From JAHJDS01 sp964569795 (lineage in GTDB: Bacteria > Desulfobacterota > Desulfarculia > Desulfarculales > JAHJDS01): 64,000 nt of DNA. How positions within the stretch are numbered: the first letter of the stretch is position 1; each line of letters starts with the position of its first letter. Location: positions 15,936 through 79,935 of the forward strand of contig CAZMVB010000018.1 in the NCBI GenBank assembly GCA_964569795.1. The letters run 5' to 3'. The notes below the pieces were generated by a model that saw only the letters and a list, made by a program, of their open reading frames with translations, made no database searches and was not told where the DNA came from. Positions 44,488-54,676 of the stretch are shown in pieces. The position numbers were made by a program, and so were the translations under genes.

Positions 44488-44754
44488 ATGGATCGTTGGA
44501 CCACCAAGGAAGTGCCCTTTACGGCCGCGCGGGCGAAGGTCAAAGAGGAAGACGGTCAGGTCAAGGGGCGGGCCCGGGTCCGTCTGGATGAATGCCCCTT
44601 TCTCCTCAAGGAGGACGAGGCCGTCTGCGAGGACGGGGCCGGCCGGCGCAAGTGCGACCCGAACGACCAGAACTGCAAGCTGAAGAAGTGGCGTCAGGCC
44701 GTCCAGGACTACATCCGGACCATTGACGTGTCCACCCTGGGCCCCGAGGCCTAG
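44488..44754 (+). CDS. Small hypothetical protein with four cysteines
   Basis: 88 aa, with GGGAG ten bases before the ATG. Charged N-terminal half; four cysteines in the centre (DECPFL, AVCEDG, RKCDPN, QNCKLK) may bind a metal or form disulfides; the C-terminal part KKWRQAVQDYIRTIDVSTL is likely helical. No signal peptide, no family recognised. It sits just after a terminator, so it has its own promoter or belongs with the next gene 51 bp downstream. Confidence 0.6.
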   Translation: MDRWTTKEVPFTAARAKVKEEDGQVKGRARVRLDECPFLLKEDEAVCEDGAGRRKCDPNDQNCKLKKWRQAVQDYIRTIDVSTLGPEA

Positions 44755-44805
44755 GCCGGGGTTTTTCGGGAAAGACTTCCCCTGGCGCTGAAGGGTCGAG
44801 CCGTC

Positions 44806-45606
44806 ATGACCGAGTCGCCCCTCCCGGTCGAGGGTTACCCGGGCCGACTGGCCCTGGTGGGTGTCGTCCACCTGGACCCCGGCGGCGAGACCCGCCTGGG
44901 TCGCCTCCTGGCCGGGCTGCGGCCCGATCTGATCACCCTTCAGATCAGCCCCTACGCCGTCCGGTGGCGGCTTAAAAACTCATTGGAATTACAGGAAAGA
45001 TTTGCCGGAAACCTGTCCCGGGCCGCCGACCGGCTGGGCCTGAGCCGGGGCCGGGCCGTGGCTCACGGGGCGGTCCGGGCCGTGGCCGCCCAACTCGAAA
45101 TCCCCTTCGAGTTCCGGGCCGCCCGCGAGTATCAACGCCGATTCGGGGGACGGATCAGGCTGGTCGAGGATTCGGACGTCTCGCGCCGCCTCCTGGAGGT
45201 CCTGGGCGGCTGCGCGCTGAGCGTCGATAATCTGGCCTGCCTGCTCGGCTCGCCCGACGTGTCCCTCGCCGCCCGGTGCCGCGGCCTGCGGCGCCGGGCC
45301 CGCTGGGGGACGGACCGGGAAGACGGGATCGTTTCGGAAGAGGAGGGCGCCTTGGCCGCGTCCGTGGCCCGGGCCCATCTCTGGTTCAACCCCCGGACCC
45401 ACGTGCACGTCTGCGGGTTCACCCACCTCGGCCCCTTGCGCCGACTGCTGCGCCCCCTGGGGCCGGTGGCCCTGGCGCTGGGCGAAAACGACCTGCGTCC
45501 GGCTCGTCCCGGACGCAGGTCCGCGTTTGTCTCGGGGGATCAGTCCGGTCGGGTCAGGCCGTGTTCCGGACGAACACCAGGGCCTTGGAATCGGTCACCG
45601 ACGTGA
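44806..45606 (+). CDS. TraB-like domain protein, uncharacterised
   Basis: 266 aa. The opening LALVGVVHLDPGGETRLGRLLAGLRPDLITLQISPYAVRWR resembles the start of TraB/PrgY-type proteins (G-x-x-H then a line-up of R/E residues), and a late HVHVCGFTHLGPLRRLL mirrors the family's second His motif. The last 50 residues are low complexity and overlap both a hairpin at 45490-45521 and the 3' end of the opposite XRE gene by 53 bp. Function unknown; TraB-like proteins are putative peptidases or haem-binding hydrolases. Confidence 0.55.
   Translation: MTESPLPVEGYPGRLALVGVVHLDPGGETRLGRLLAGLRPDLITLQISPYAVRWRLKNSLELQERFAGNLSRAADRLGLSRGRAVAHGAVRAVAAQLEIPFEFRAAREYQRRFGGRIRLVEDSDVSRRLLEVLGGCALSVDNLACLLGSPDVSLAARCRGLRRRARWGTDREDGIVSEEEGALAASVARAHLWFNPRTHVHVCGFTHLGPLRRLLRPLGPVALALGENDLRPARPGRRSAFVSGDQSGRVRPCSGRTPGPWNRSPT
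45490..45521 (-). terminator. Hairpin terminator for the XRE-cupin gene, inside the opposite gene's 3' end
   Basis: A perfect 13-bp stem GACCTGCGTCCGG/CCGGACGCAGGTC with a CTCGTC loop. On the minus strand it is followed by GTTTTC. It lies within the coding end of the convergent plus-strand gene. Confidence 0.6.
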
Positions 45607-46105
45607 TCGAGTGCTTGAACGAGGCGTCGAAGACCACCGTGTCGCCCGGTCCCAGGGTCACCTTGCGACCCCGATAGAGCAGTTCCTGCTCCCCGTCCAG
45701 GAGGTGGATGCTCTCCATGGCGTTGGTCTGGCGCGGTCCGATGACCGATCCGGCGACGCAGTCCCGGATGGTGATGGTCAGGTCATTGGAGATGAGCCCG
45801 GCCGGGGCCACGTCCACCTGACGGCAATTGACGTTGTTGCTGGCCGGAATCTTTTTCTGGTCGAAGATCTTCATGGCCGCGCCTTCGTCGGGCAGGAAGC
45901 CGTTCAACGGCTTTTCCAGGGCGTGGGCGATATCCTGGAGCATGACCACCGAGGGGCTGACCTTGCCCGTCTCGATGCGCTGCACCGTCATCACGCTGAC
46001 ACCCAGCCGCTCGGCCAGGTCCCGCAGCGTCCAGCCCATGGACTTGCGCTGAGCCCGAATCTTATCTCCCAGGTCGTTGGACCCACTCATGTTCTTTTTC
46101 TCCAC
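45554..46105 (-). CDS. XRE-family regulator with C-terminal cupin
   Basis: 183 aa. Helix-turn-helix at about 13-70 (LGDKIRAQRKSMGWTLRDLA, LGVSVMTVQRIETGKVSPS). Cupin barrel at about 105-183 with LDGEQELLYRGRKVTLGPGDTVVFDASFKHSI. Such HTH-cupin proteins sense small metabolites and control neighbouring catabolic genes. An upstream palindrome beside a TATAAT box suggests autoregulation. The aldolase and formyltransferase genes directly upstream may be its targets, which is inference. Confidence 0.9.
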   Translation of the reverse strand: MEKKNMSGSNDLGDKIRAQRKSMGWTLRDLAERLGVSVMTVQRIETGKVSPSVVMLQDIAHALEKPLNGFLPDEGAAMKIFDQKKIPASNNVNCRQVDVAPAGLISNDLTITIRDCVAGSVIGPRQTNAMESIHLLDGEQELLYRGRKVTLGPGDTVVFDASFKHSITSVTDSKALVFVRNTA

Positions 46106-46174
46106 TGATAAATACTTGATCCGCCGGCCGCCCGGGGCCGAAACCCCGTTTGGGGCAACTTCTCCACGTTACTA

Positions 46175-46219
46175 ATTATAAGACAACCGGCGAGTGGGTA
46201 TCATCAGGGTTTACCCTGA
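46175..46219 (-). promoter_or_regulatory. XRE-cupin promoter and probable operator
   Basis: Minus-strand TATAAT at 46175-46180. A perfect 7-bp inverted repeat TCAGGGT-2-ACCCTGA (46204-46219) covers the -35 zone. The -35 itself (TGATAC) is poor, as expected for a regulated promoter. The rest of 46220-46347 is AT-rich without a gene. Confidence 0.6.
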
Positions 46220-46347
46220 ATATATGGTTCTTAATTCCTGACAATATGGCCCGAGGGGGTCATCCGGAGAAGGGAGGGGAATAACATATCATTTTATTGG
46301 TATTTTGGGCCTTAGGCCGGGGCTGACCGGTCGGCCTCCGGTCCGGT

Positions 46348-47109
46348 TCAGAGGTCCTGGTCGGCCAGCTCCCGGGCCACCAGGCGGGCGATCTTGTCCT
46401 CGTCCAGGTCGGGGCGGGCCGCGGCCGGCCGGCCGCAACCGCCGCAGCCGACGCAGACCGTTTCCGGCCCCAGCAGGCCCAGGTCCCGGCCCATGGCCGT
46501 CAGGCGGTCGATCTCCTCGACCGGGAGGGTGTCCGCGCCGCCCAGGGTGCGGGCGGCCAGGGTGACGTGGGCGGTGTGTTCCACCTTTTCCAGCTTGTTA
46601 TAGGCGCTCATCAGGTCCGGTCCCACGGTCAGGGTGCCGTGGCGGGCCAGGATCATGGCGTCGAAGCGCCGGATCGGCTCCCGGATGACCTCGGGCACCT
46701 CCTCGGTGGACGGGGTGGCGTAGTCGGTGGTGGGAATGGCCCCCAGGGTCATGACCACCTCGGGCAGGATACACCGGGCCAGGGACACCCCGGCCAGGGA
46801 AAAGGCCGTGGCCAGGGGCGGGTGGGCGTGGACCACGGCCCCCACGTCATCCCGCAGGGCATAGACCAGCAGGTGCATCCTGATCTCCGAGGACGGCCGG
46901 CCCGCGCCGCTGGTTACCCGGCCCGCCAGGTCGGTCTCGATCAGGTCGTCGTCAATCAGAAAGCCCTTGTTCACCCCCGAGGGGGTGATCACCAGGCGGT
47001 CGCCCCGGCGGACCGAGACGTTGCCGTCCGTGGCGGCCACGAATCCCCGCTCGGCCATGGTCCGGCAGATGCGGACGATGTCTTTTTTCACCTGAGCAAG
47101 CGAGGTCAA
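46348..47109 (-). CDS. Class II aldolase/adducin-family protein
   Basis: 253 aa from a TTG at 47109 with GGGAGG nine bases upstream; a longer frame would overlap the upstream gene. Family motifs: DGNVSVRRGDRLVITPSGVNKG, zinc ligands in VVHAHPPLATAFS and the later histidine in ILARHGTLTVG. It resembles fuculose-phosphate or related class II aldolases. The C-terminus adds a short Cys/Gly motif VGCGGCGRP not usual in the family. Sugar substrate unknown. It is 34 bp downstream of the formyltransferase gene. Confidence 0.85.
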   Translation of the reverse strand: MTSLAQVKKDIVRICRTMAERGFVAATDGNVSVRRGDRLVITPSGVNKGFLIDDDLIETDLAGRVTSGAGRPSSEIRMHLLVYALRDDVGAVVHAHPPLATAFSLAGVSLARCILPEVVMTLGAIPTTDYATPSTEEVPEVIREPIRRFDAMILARHGTLTVGPDLMSAYNKLEKVEHTAHVTLAARTLGGADTLPVEEIDRLTAMGRDLGLLGPETVCVGCGGCGRPAAARPDLDEDKIARLVARELADQDL

Positions 47110-47143
47110 GGCTCGAACCCTCCCACTTGGCCGAGGGACGGCG

Positions 47144-47944
47144 TCACTCCAGCCGGAGACCGTCGGGCATCGGTCGGCCGTCAACGTGCATCACCCCGCC
47201 TTGGTCCAGGGCGTATCGTCCGGCGGCCAGGTACTCGAGGGTCTTGGGGAAGATGACCCAGTCGCCGATCTCCTTGAGGCGTTCCTGGTGCTCGTCGGCC
47301 GCCCGACGGAGCCGGGCGGGATCGGCCCGGAGTTCGTCCAGGGGGGCGGGCAGCTCCACGGGCAGGGCCGGCGAGATCATGAGCAGGGGCCCCGAGTCCA
47401 CCCCCTCGTCGGTCCACAGGGTCGAGGCCCTAAGCTCGGTCTGCCCGGCGGCGATGGCGTCCTTGACCGCGTGATCCCCGACAAAACGGCGGCGGCCGTC
47501 CGGATTTTTGAGGCTGAGATCGGCCGGGTGGACGTTGACGCAGCGGGGCAGGGTGATGACGCTCATGTACCCGGCCAGGACGTTGACGTCGATGTCAAAG
47601 GCCGCCACCAGAGTCCGGGCCGTCTGGTCGAACTCGACCCGGGCCGCCCGGCCCTCGGGGGTGGCCACGGTCCGAAAAAGCCCCCTTTCGGCGTGCCAGC
47701 GCCTGATATCCCTGGCAAAATACGGTTTTTCGTATTCATGGGCGATCCGCTCGCCCCGGCAGGACCCGTCGGTCACATCCGAGAACAAAAACACCACCTC
47801 GAAGGGGGCCCGGCCGTGCTCTCGCTCCAGTTCGATCTGCCGCTGGATGATCTTGATGACGTTGCTGCCCGAGCCGGACAGAAAGGCGGCGACGCGCATG
47901 GGCCGGCCGGCCCGGGCGGGATCGAAAAGGGGGGTGGGAGACAT
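47144..47944 (-). CDS. PurN-like formyltransferase-domain protein
   Basis: 266 aa from the ATG at 47944 (AGGAG seven bases upstream). The Rossmann start is MRVAAFLSGSGSNVIKIIQR; the active-site triad is recognisable as NVHPADL and GVDSGPLL. It is longer than PurN (about 210 aa) and lacks close similarity in the middle, so purine synthesis is uncertain; a related formyl transfer is possible. It is first of a leftward group with the aldolase, divergent from ispG. Confidence 0.75.
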   Translation of the reverse strand: MSPTPLFDPARAGRPMRVAAFLSGSGSNVIKIIQRQIELEREHGRAPFEVVFLFSDVTDGSCRGERIAHEYEKPYFARDIRRWHAERGLFRTVATPEGRAARVEFDQTARTLVAAFDIDVNVLAGYMSVITLPRCVNVHPADLSLKNPDGRRRFVGDHAVKDAIAAGQTELRASTLWTDEGVDSGPLLMISPALPVELPAPLDELRADPARLRRAADEHQERLKEIGDWVIFPKTLEYLAAGRYALDQGGVMHVDGRPMPDGLRLE

Positions 47945-48023
47945 GGCCCTGCTCCTGGGTAGTCGCCTCCACCATAGCCTCGTCCGGGTCGATCTGGCAA
48001 GTCCAAGGTCGTTTTTCCCCCTG

Positions 48024-48052
48024 TTGACAAGGTGTTTGGCCTGGTCCATACT
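48024..48052 (+). promoter_or_regulatory. Sigma-70 promoter for ispG
   Basis: TTGACA (48024-48029), a 17-bp spacer and CATACT (48047-48052). The predicted transcript start falls close to an ATG at 48059, upstream of the chosen TTG start. Confidence 0.65.
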
Positions 48053-48079
48053 GGCGGCATGTCAACATGGGGAAGTCTA

Positions 48080-49147
48080 TTGACAAAACGGCGTCCCAGC
48101 CGGTCCATCACCGTCGGGCCGGTGGCCGTGGGCGGTTCGGCCCCGATCTCGGTCCAGTCCATGACCAAGACCGACACCCGGGACGTGGCGGCCACCGTGG
48201 CCCAGATCGAGGCCCTGAGGCGGGCCGGGGCCGAGATCATCCGCCTGGCCGTGCCCGACGCCGAGGCCGCCCAGGCCCTGTTCGCCATCCGGGACGCGAC
48301 CGACGTCCCCCTGGTGGCCGACATCCACTTCGACCATAAACTGGCCCTGACGGCCTTGGAGGCGGGGATCGACGGGCTGCGGATCAACCCGGGCAACATC
48401 GGCTCGGCGGACAAGGTCCGCCGCCTGGCCGAGGCGGCCGGAGCCAAAGACGTGCCCATCCGGATCGGGGTCAACGCCGGGTCCCTGGAAAAGGAATTGC
48501 TGGCTGAACACGGCCGGCCCACGCCCGAGGCCATGGTCAAAAGCGCCCTTAAGCAGCTGAGGCTTTTGGAAGAGATCGGTTTCGATCAGGTCAAGGTGTC
48601 CCTCAAGGCCTCGGACGTGCCCCTGACCGTGGCCGCCTACCGACTCATGGCCGCGGAGTCGGACGTGCCCCTGCACCTGGGGGTGACCGAGGCCGGACCG
48701 CCCCTGTCCAGCGCCGTCAAGAGCGCCCTGGGCATCGGGGCCCTGCTGCTGGAGGGCATCGGCGACACCATCCGGGTCTCGGTCACCGGCGACCCGACCA
48801 TCGAGGTCGCCCTGGGCTACGCCATCCTGCGGGCGGCCGGGGTCAGAAGGCGGGGGGTGGACCTGGTGTCGTGTCCGACCTGCGGCCGCTGCCGCCAGGA
48901 CCTGGCCCCCCTGGCCGCCCGGGTCGAGTCCCTGGTGGCCGAGGTAACCGCCCCCCTGACCGTGGCCGTCATGGGCTGCGAGGTCAACGGTCCCGGCGAG
49001 GCCCGGGCGGCCGACGTCGGGCTGGCGGCGGCCAAGGCCGGCGGGGTGTTGTTTCGGCAGGGCAAGATCGTCAAGCGCGATCTGCCGGCCGACCGGCTTC
49101 TGGACGAACTCATGGCCGAGGTCAAGGCCTTGAGCCAAGGTGAATAA
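48080..49147 (+). CDS. ispG: 4-hydroxy-3-methylbut-2-enyl diphosphate synthase IspG
   Basis: 355 aa from the TTG at 48080 with GGGGAAG four bases upstream; an ATG at 48059 would be nearly leaderless. Signature regions: ISVQSMTKTDTRDVAATVAQI, GIDGLRINPGNIG, and the iron-sulfur cysteines in LVSCPTCGRCRQDL and MGCEVNGPGEA. It carries out the penultimate step of the MEP isoprenoid pathway using a [4Fe-4S] cluster. proS follows after 14 bp. Confidence 0.95.
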   Translation: MTKRRPSRSITVGPVAVGGSAPISVQSMTKTDTRDVAATVAQIEALRRAGAEIIRLAVPDAEAAQALFAIRDATDVPLVADIHFDHKLALTALEAGIDGLRINPGNIGSADKVRRLAEAAGAKDVPIRIGVNAGSLEKELLAEHGRPTPEAMVKSALKQLRLLEEIGFDQVKVSLKASDVPLTVAAYRLMAAESDVPLHLGVTEAGPPLSSAVKSALGIGALLLEGIGDTIRVSVTGDPTIEVALGYAILRAAGVRRRGVDLVSCPTCGRCRQDLAPLAARVESLVAEVTAPLTVAVMGCEVNGPGEARAADVGLAAAKAGGVLFRQGKIVKRDLPADRLLDELMAEVKALSQGE

Positions 49148-49161
49148 TCGGCGGAGGGTCG

Positions 49162-50877
<1,716 letters not shown>

Positions 50878-53058
50878 ATGTATCGCATCGGCGAGATCAT
50901 AGACCGGGTGCTCGACTACCACCCCCAGGCCGACGCTGACCTGATCCAGAAGGCCTACGTCTATACCGCCAAGGCCCACCAGGGACAGACCCGCCTGTCC
51001 GGCGAACCCTACCTCCACCACCCCCTGGAGGTGGCCGGGCTGCTCACCGAGCTGAAGCTGGACGTGGTGTCCATCGCCGCCGGCCTGCTCCACGACGTCC
51101 TGGAGGAGACGCCGACCACGGCCGCGGACATGGATCAGCTCTTCGGACCCGAGGTCAGCCGGATCGTCGAGGGCGTGACCAAGATCACCCGGCTGAACTT
51201 CGCCAGCCGGACCGAGCACCAGGCCGAGAGCATCCGGAAGATGATCCTGGCCATGGCCGACGACATCCGGGTGGTCCTGGTCAAGCTCTCGGACCGGCTG
51301 CACAACATGCGGACCCTGGGCTTCCACCGACCCGAGGCCCAACAGCGCATCGCCCGGGAGACCCTGGACATCTACGCCCCCCTGGCCGGCCGGCTGGGCA
51401 TGGGCGCCTTCAAGAGCCAGCTCGAGGACCTGTCCCTCTACTACCTCGAGCCCGAGGCCTACCAGCGGATCAAGGACGGCATCGCCCTGTTCGCCCGCCA
51501 GGAAAGAAGATACATCGACGAGATCAAATCGAGCCTCCAGGAGGCCCTGGCCCGGCACGACCTGCGGGGCCGGGTCGAGGGCCGGTTCAAGCACTACTAT
51601 TCCATCTACCGGAAGATGCAGGAGCAGAGCCTCAGCCCGGATCAGGTGTACGACCTGGTCGGCTTCCGGATCATCCTGGCCGCGCTCAAGGACTGCTACG
51701 AGGCCCTGGGCGTGGTCCATTCCGTCTGGCGTCCCATCCCGGGACGGTTCAAGGACTACATCGGCATTCCCAAGACCAACATGTATCAGTCCCTGCACAC
51801 GGCCGTGGTCGGACCCTACGGCGAACGGATGGAGATCCAGATCCGGACCGAGGAAATGCACCTGGTGGCCGAGACGGGCATCGCCGCCCACTGGCGCTAC
51901 AAGGAGGGCCGGGGCGACGTGGATCCGGCCGAGGGGGAGCGGTTCGCCTGGCTGCGCACCCTCCTGGAATGGCAGCGGGAGACATCAGACCCCAAGGAGT
52001 TCCTGCGCGGCCTGAGGATGGACCTCTATCCCGACGAGGTTTACGTCTTCACCCCGGCCGGCGAGGTCAAGGACCTGCCCAAGGGGGCCACGCCGGTGGA
52101 CTTCGCCTATGCCGTGCATTCCCAGGTGGGCTATCACTGCGTCGGGGCCCGGGTCAACGGGCGAATGGTGCCCCTGCGCTTTGAGCTGAAAACCGGGGAC
52201 ATCGTCGAGATCATCACCGCCAACAAGCAGCACCCCTCCAAGGACTGGCTGACCTTCGTCAAGACGCCCAAGGCCAAGGCCCGCATCCGCCACTGGGTCC
52301 GGACCCAGGAGTGGGATTCATCGGTCGCCCTGGGCCGGGACATGCTGACCCGGGAGCTGAAGCAACTGGGCCAGGAGTTTTCGGTCCTGGTCAAGGAGGG
52401 CCGCCTCAAGGCGGCGACCGGCGAATACGGCTTCCAGCAGCCCGACGACCTCCTGGCCGAGATCGGGTTCGGCAAGCTTTCGGCCCGGCAGATCGCCGGC
52501 AAGATGGTCGCCCCCGAGGAACGGGAGCCGGAGCGGGACCAGCGGTCGATCCTCGAGCGGTTGACCCGGCGGGCGCCCAAGAAGGCCAAGGGCGGCATCA
52601 AGGTCCGCGGCGAGGACAACATCCTGGTCCGCCTGGCCCAGTGCTGCCATCCCCTCCCCGGCGAGGACATCCTGGGGTTCGTCACCCGGGGGCGGGGGGT
52701 GAGCGTCCACCGGGCGGATTGTCCGGCCATTACCGCCGCCGACCCGAGCCGGGTGGTCGAGGTCGAGTGGGACCGGGCGCCCGATGAAAGGCACACCGCC
52801 CAACTGATCGTGGTCGGCCGGGACCGGACCGGCATTCTGGCCGATATCGCCGCGACCCTGGCCCAGCAGGAGGCCTCGGTCCTGGCCGCCGAGGTGCACA
52901 CCGAACCCGACGGCCGGACCGTGGGGAACTTCACCATCGAGGTGGCCGACGTCGGGCATCTCGAGACCATCGTCCGCAACCTCAAGCGGGTCAAGGACGT
53001 GGTGACCGTCAACCGGAGCTCGGCCACGGGCCACCCCAAGAAAAAAAGGTCCGCCTGA
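50878..53058 (+). CDS. Bifunctional (p)ppGpp synthetase/hydrolase (Rel/SpoT)
   Basis: 726 aa. HD hydrolase domain (about 25-180) with intact AAGLLHDVLEET and KLSDRLHNMRTLGF. Synthetase domain (about 230-345) with DLVGFRIIL and GRFKDYIGIPKTNMYQSLHT; the RFKD variant is that of bifunctional enzymes rather than EFDD of RelA. TGS domain at about 380-445 (DEVYVFTPAGEVKDLPKGAT). C-terminal ACT domain at about 645-720. Both active sites appear functional, so this is probably the main alarmone enzyme. It is last in the ispG-proS-rel run and is followed by a terminator. Confidence 0.96.
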   Translation: MYRIGEIIDRVLDYHPQADADLIQKAYVYTAKAHQGQTRLSGEPYLHHPLEVAGLLTELKLDVVSIAAGLLHDVLEETPTTAADMDQLFGPEVSRIVEGVTKITRLNFASRTEHQAESIRKMILAMADDIRVVLVKLSDRLHNMRTLGFHRPEAQQRIARETLDIYAPLAGRLGMGAFKSQLEDLSLYYLEPEAYQRIKDGIALFARQERRYIDEIKSSLQEALARHDLRGRVEGRFKHYYSIYRKMQEQSLSPDQVYDLVGFRIILAALKDCYEALGVVHSVWRPIPGRFKDYIGIPKTNMYQSLHTAVVGPYGERMEIQIRTEEMHLVAETGIAAHWRYKEGRGDVDPAEGERFAWLRTLLEWQRETSDPKEFLRGLRMDLYPDEVYVFTPAGEVKDLPKGATPVDFAYAVHSQVGYHCVGARVNGRMVPLRFELKTGDIVEIITANKQHPSKDWLTFVKTPKAKARIRHWVRTQEWDSSVALGRDMLTRELKQLGQEFSVLVKEGRLKAATGEYGFQQPDDLLAEIGFGKLSARQIAGKMVAPEEREPERDQRSILERLTRRAPKKAKGGIKVRGEDNILVRLAQCCHPLPGEDILGFVTRGRGVSVHRADCPAITAADPSRVVEVEWDRAPDERHTAQLIVVGRDRTGILADIAATLAQQEASVLAAEVHTEPDGRTVGNFTIEVADVGHLETIVRNLKRVKDVVTVNRSSATGHPKKKRSA

Positions 53059-53095
53059 CCCGGCCGCTCCCCCGGCGACCCGATGCCGGCACCCC

Positions 53096-53120
53096 GCCGG
53101 GATGAGAGCCCGGTTTTTTT
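53096..53120 (+). terminator. Terminator after the Rel/SpoT gene
   Basis: CCGGG-ATGAGAG-CCCGG hairpin followed by a run of seven Ts. Confidence 0.8.
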
Positions 53121-53195
53121 AAAGACGACCCTTCGTTGACCCAATCTGGCCGGCCCCCCTGATCCGGGGGGTCGGCCTCGATCGAAAGGGACGAC

Positions 53196-54563
53196 GTGCT
53201 CAAGCGATGGTCCCAGCCCAATGGTTACCGGGCCGTGTTGGACATCAGCCTGCCGCTGGTGGTCAGCATGGCCTCGACCACGATCATGCTCTTCACCGAC
53301 CGGATATTTCTGGCCAATTATTCCCTGGACGCCATCGCCGCGGCCACCCCGGCCGGGGTGACCAACTTTTTGTTCATGTCCTTTTTCATGGGGGTGGGGA
53401 CCTACGTCAACGTCTTCGTGGCCCAGTACGTGGGCGCCGGGGCCGGCGACCGGGTGGGGACCGCCCTGTGGCAGGGCATCTACTGGTGCCTCTTTTCGGC
53501 GATCTTCCTGGCCGCCCTGTACTTCATCGCCGGCCCGCTGTTCGCCGCCTTCGGACACCCGCCCCAGGTGTCCCGCCTGGAGATCACCTATTTCCGGCTC
53601 CTGACCCTGGGCGCCGGCCTGGGCGTGCTGGGGCCGACCCTGGGCTGCTTCTACTCGGGCCGCGGCCTGACCCGGCCGGTGATGATCGTCAACCTGATCG
53701 GGGCCGCGGTCAACATCCCCCTGGACTACGCCCTGATCAACGGCTTCTGGGGGTTTCCCCGCCTGGGCATCGCCGGGGCGGCCCTGGCCACGATCATCGC
53801 CTGGACCGTGACCGCCGCCCTGTTCGTCGTCCTGATCTTCCGGGCCGACAACGAGCGCCGGTTCGCGGTCAGGACGCGCCGCCGGTTCGAGGGGGAGATC
53901 TTCGGCCGGCTGATGAAGTACGGCCTGCCCAACGGCGTCCAGTTCTTCCTGGACATCTTCGCCTTCACCTTCTTCGTGATCATGATCGGCCGCCTGGGCC
54001 GCAACCAGCTCGCGGCCAGCAACATCGTCTTCGCCATCGACATGCTGGCCTTCCTGCCGATGATCGGTTTTTCCATCGGCCTGTCCACCCTGGTCGGCCA
54101 GGCCATCGGCCGCCGCCGGCCCGAGGACGGCGTCCAGGCGACGATCAGCACCCTGCACATCACCCTGCTGTACATGACCCTCATCGCCCTGGCCTTCGTG
54201 GTCATCCCCCACGTCCTGCTGGACCTGTTCCGGACGCACGGGCTGAGTCCGTCGCAGTTCAAGCCCATCTCGGACACCGGGGTGATCCTCCTCCGGTTCG
54301 CCGCGGTTTACACCGTGCTGGACGCCTCGGCCGTGGTCTTTTCCGGGGCGATCAAGGGCGCCGGGGACACCCGGTTCGTGATGTGGGTCATGCTGCTGAC
54401 CTCGCTGGGCGTGATGGTCGGGCCGGTGTTCATCGGCATCGAGTATTTGGGCCTCAGGCTCTATGGGGCCTGGGTGTTCATCACCCTCTACGTGGGACTG
54501 CTGGCCCTGGTCTTCTGGCTTCGGTTCAGAGGCGGAAAGTGGCAGAAGATGAGAGTCATTTGA
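53196..54563 (+). CDS. MATE-family efflux transporter
   Basis: 455 aa from a GTG (AAGGGA seven bases upstream), with about twelve helices in two MatE repeats. The first opens ISLPLVVSMASTTIMLFTDRIFLANYS, and the second follows GLPNGVQFFLDIFAFTFFVIMIGRLG. MATE proteins export organic cations, flavins or drugs by Na+ or H+ antiport. Substrate unknown. Monocistronic, converging on the APC permease gene; no clear terminator was found in the 113 bp between them. Confidence 0.92.
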   Translation: MLKRWSQPNGYRAVLDISLPLVVSMASTTIMLFTDRIFLANYSLDAIAAATPAGVTNFLFMSFFMGVGTYVNVFVAQYVGAGAGDRVGTALWQGIYWCLFSAIFLAALYFIAGPLFAAFGHPPQVSRLEITYFRLLTLGAGLGVLGPTLGCFYSGRGLTRPVMIVNLIGAAVNIPLDYALINGFWGFPRLGIAGAALATIIAWTVTAALFVVLIFRADNERRFAVRTRRRFEGEIFGRLMKYGLPNGVQFFLDIFAFTFFVIMIGRLGRNQLAASNIVFAIDMLAFLPMIGFSIGLSTLVGQAIGRRRPEDGVQATISTLHITLLYMTLIALAFVVIPHVLLDLFRTHGLSPSQFKPISDTGVILLRFAAVYTVLDASAVVFSGAIKGAGDTRFVMWVMLLTSLGVMVGPVFIGIEYLGLRLYGAWVFITLYVGLLALVFWLRFRGGKWQKMRVI

Positions 54564-54676
54564 TTGAAGTGATGGGTGTGAATCCAGGTTGCGGGCGGTT
54601 CGACTCGGACCGTTTAACCATATAAGCGGGCTCGAGCGGACCGTAACCGCCTGAACCGTTCGCGGCGGGCGTCAGG

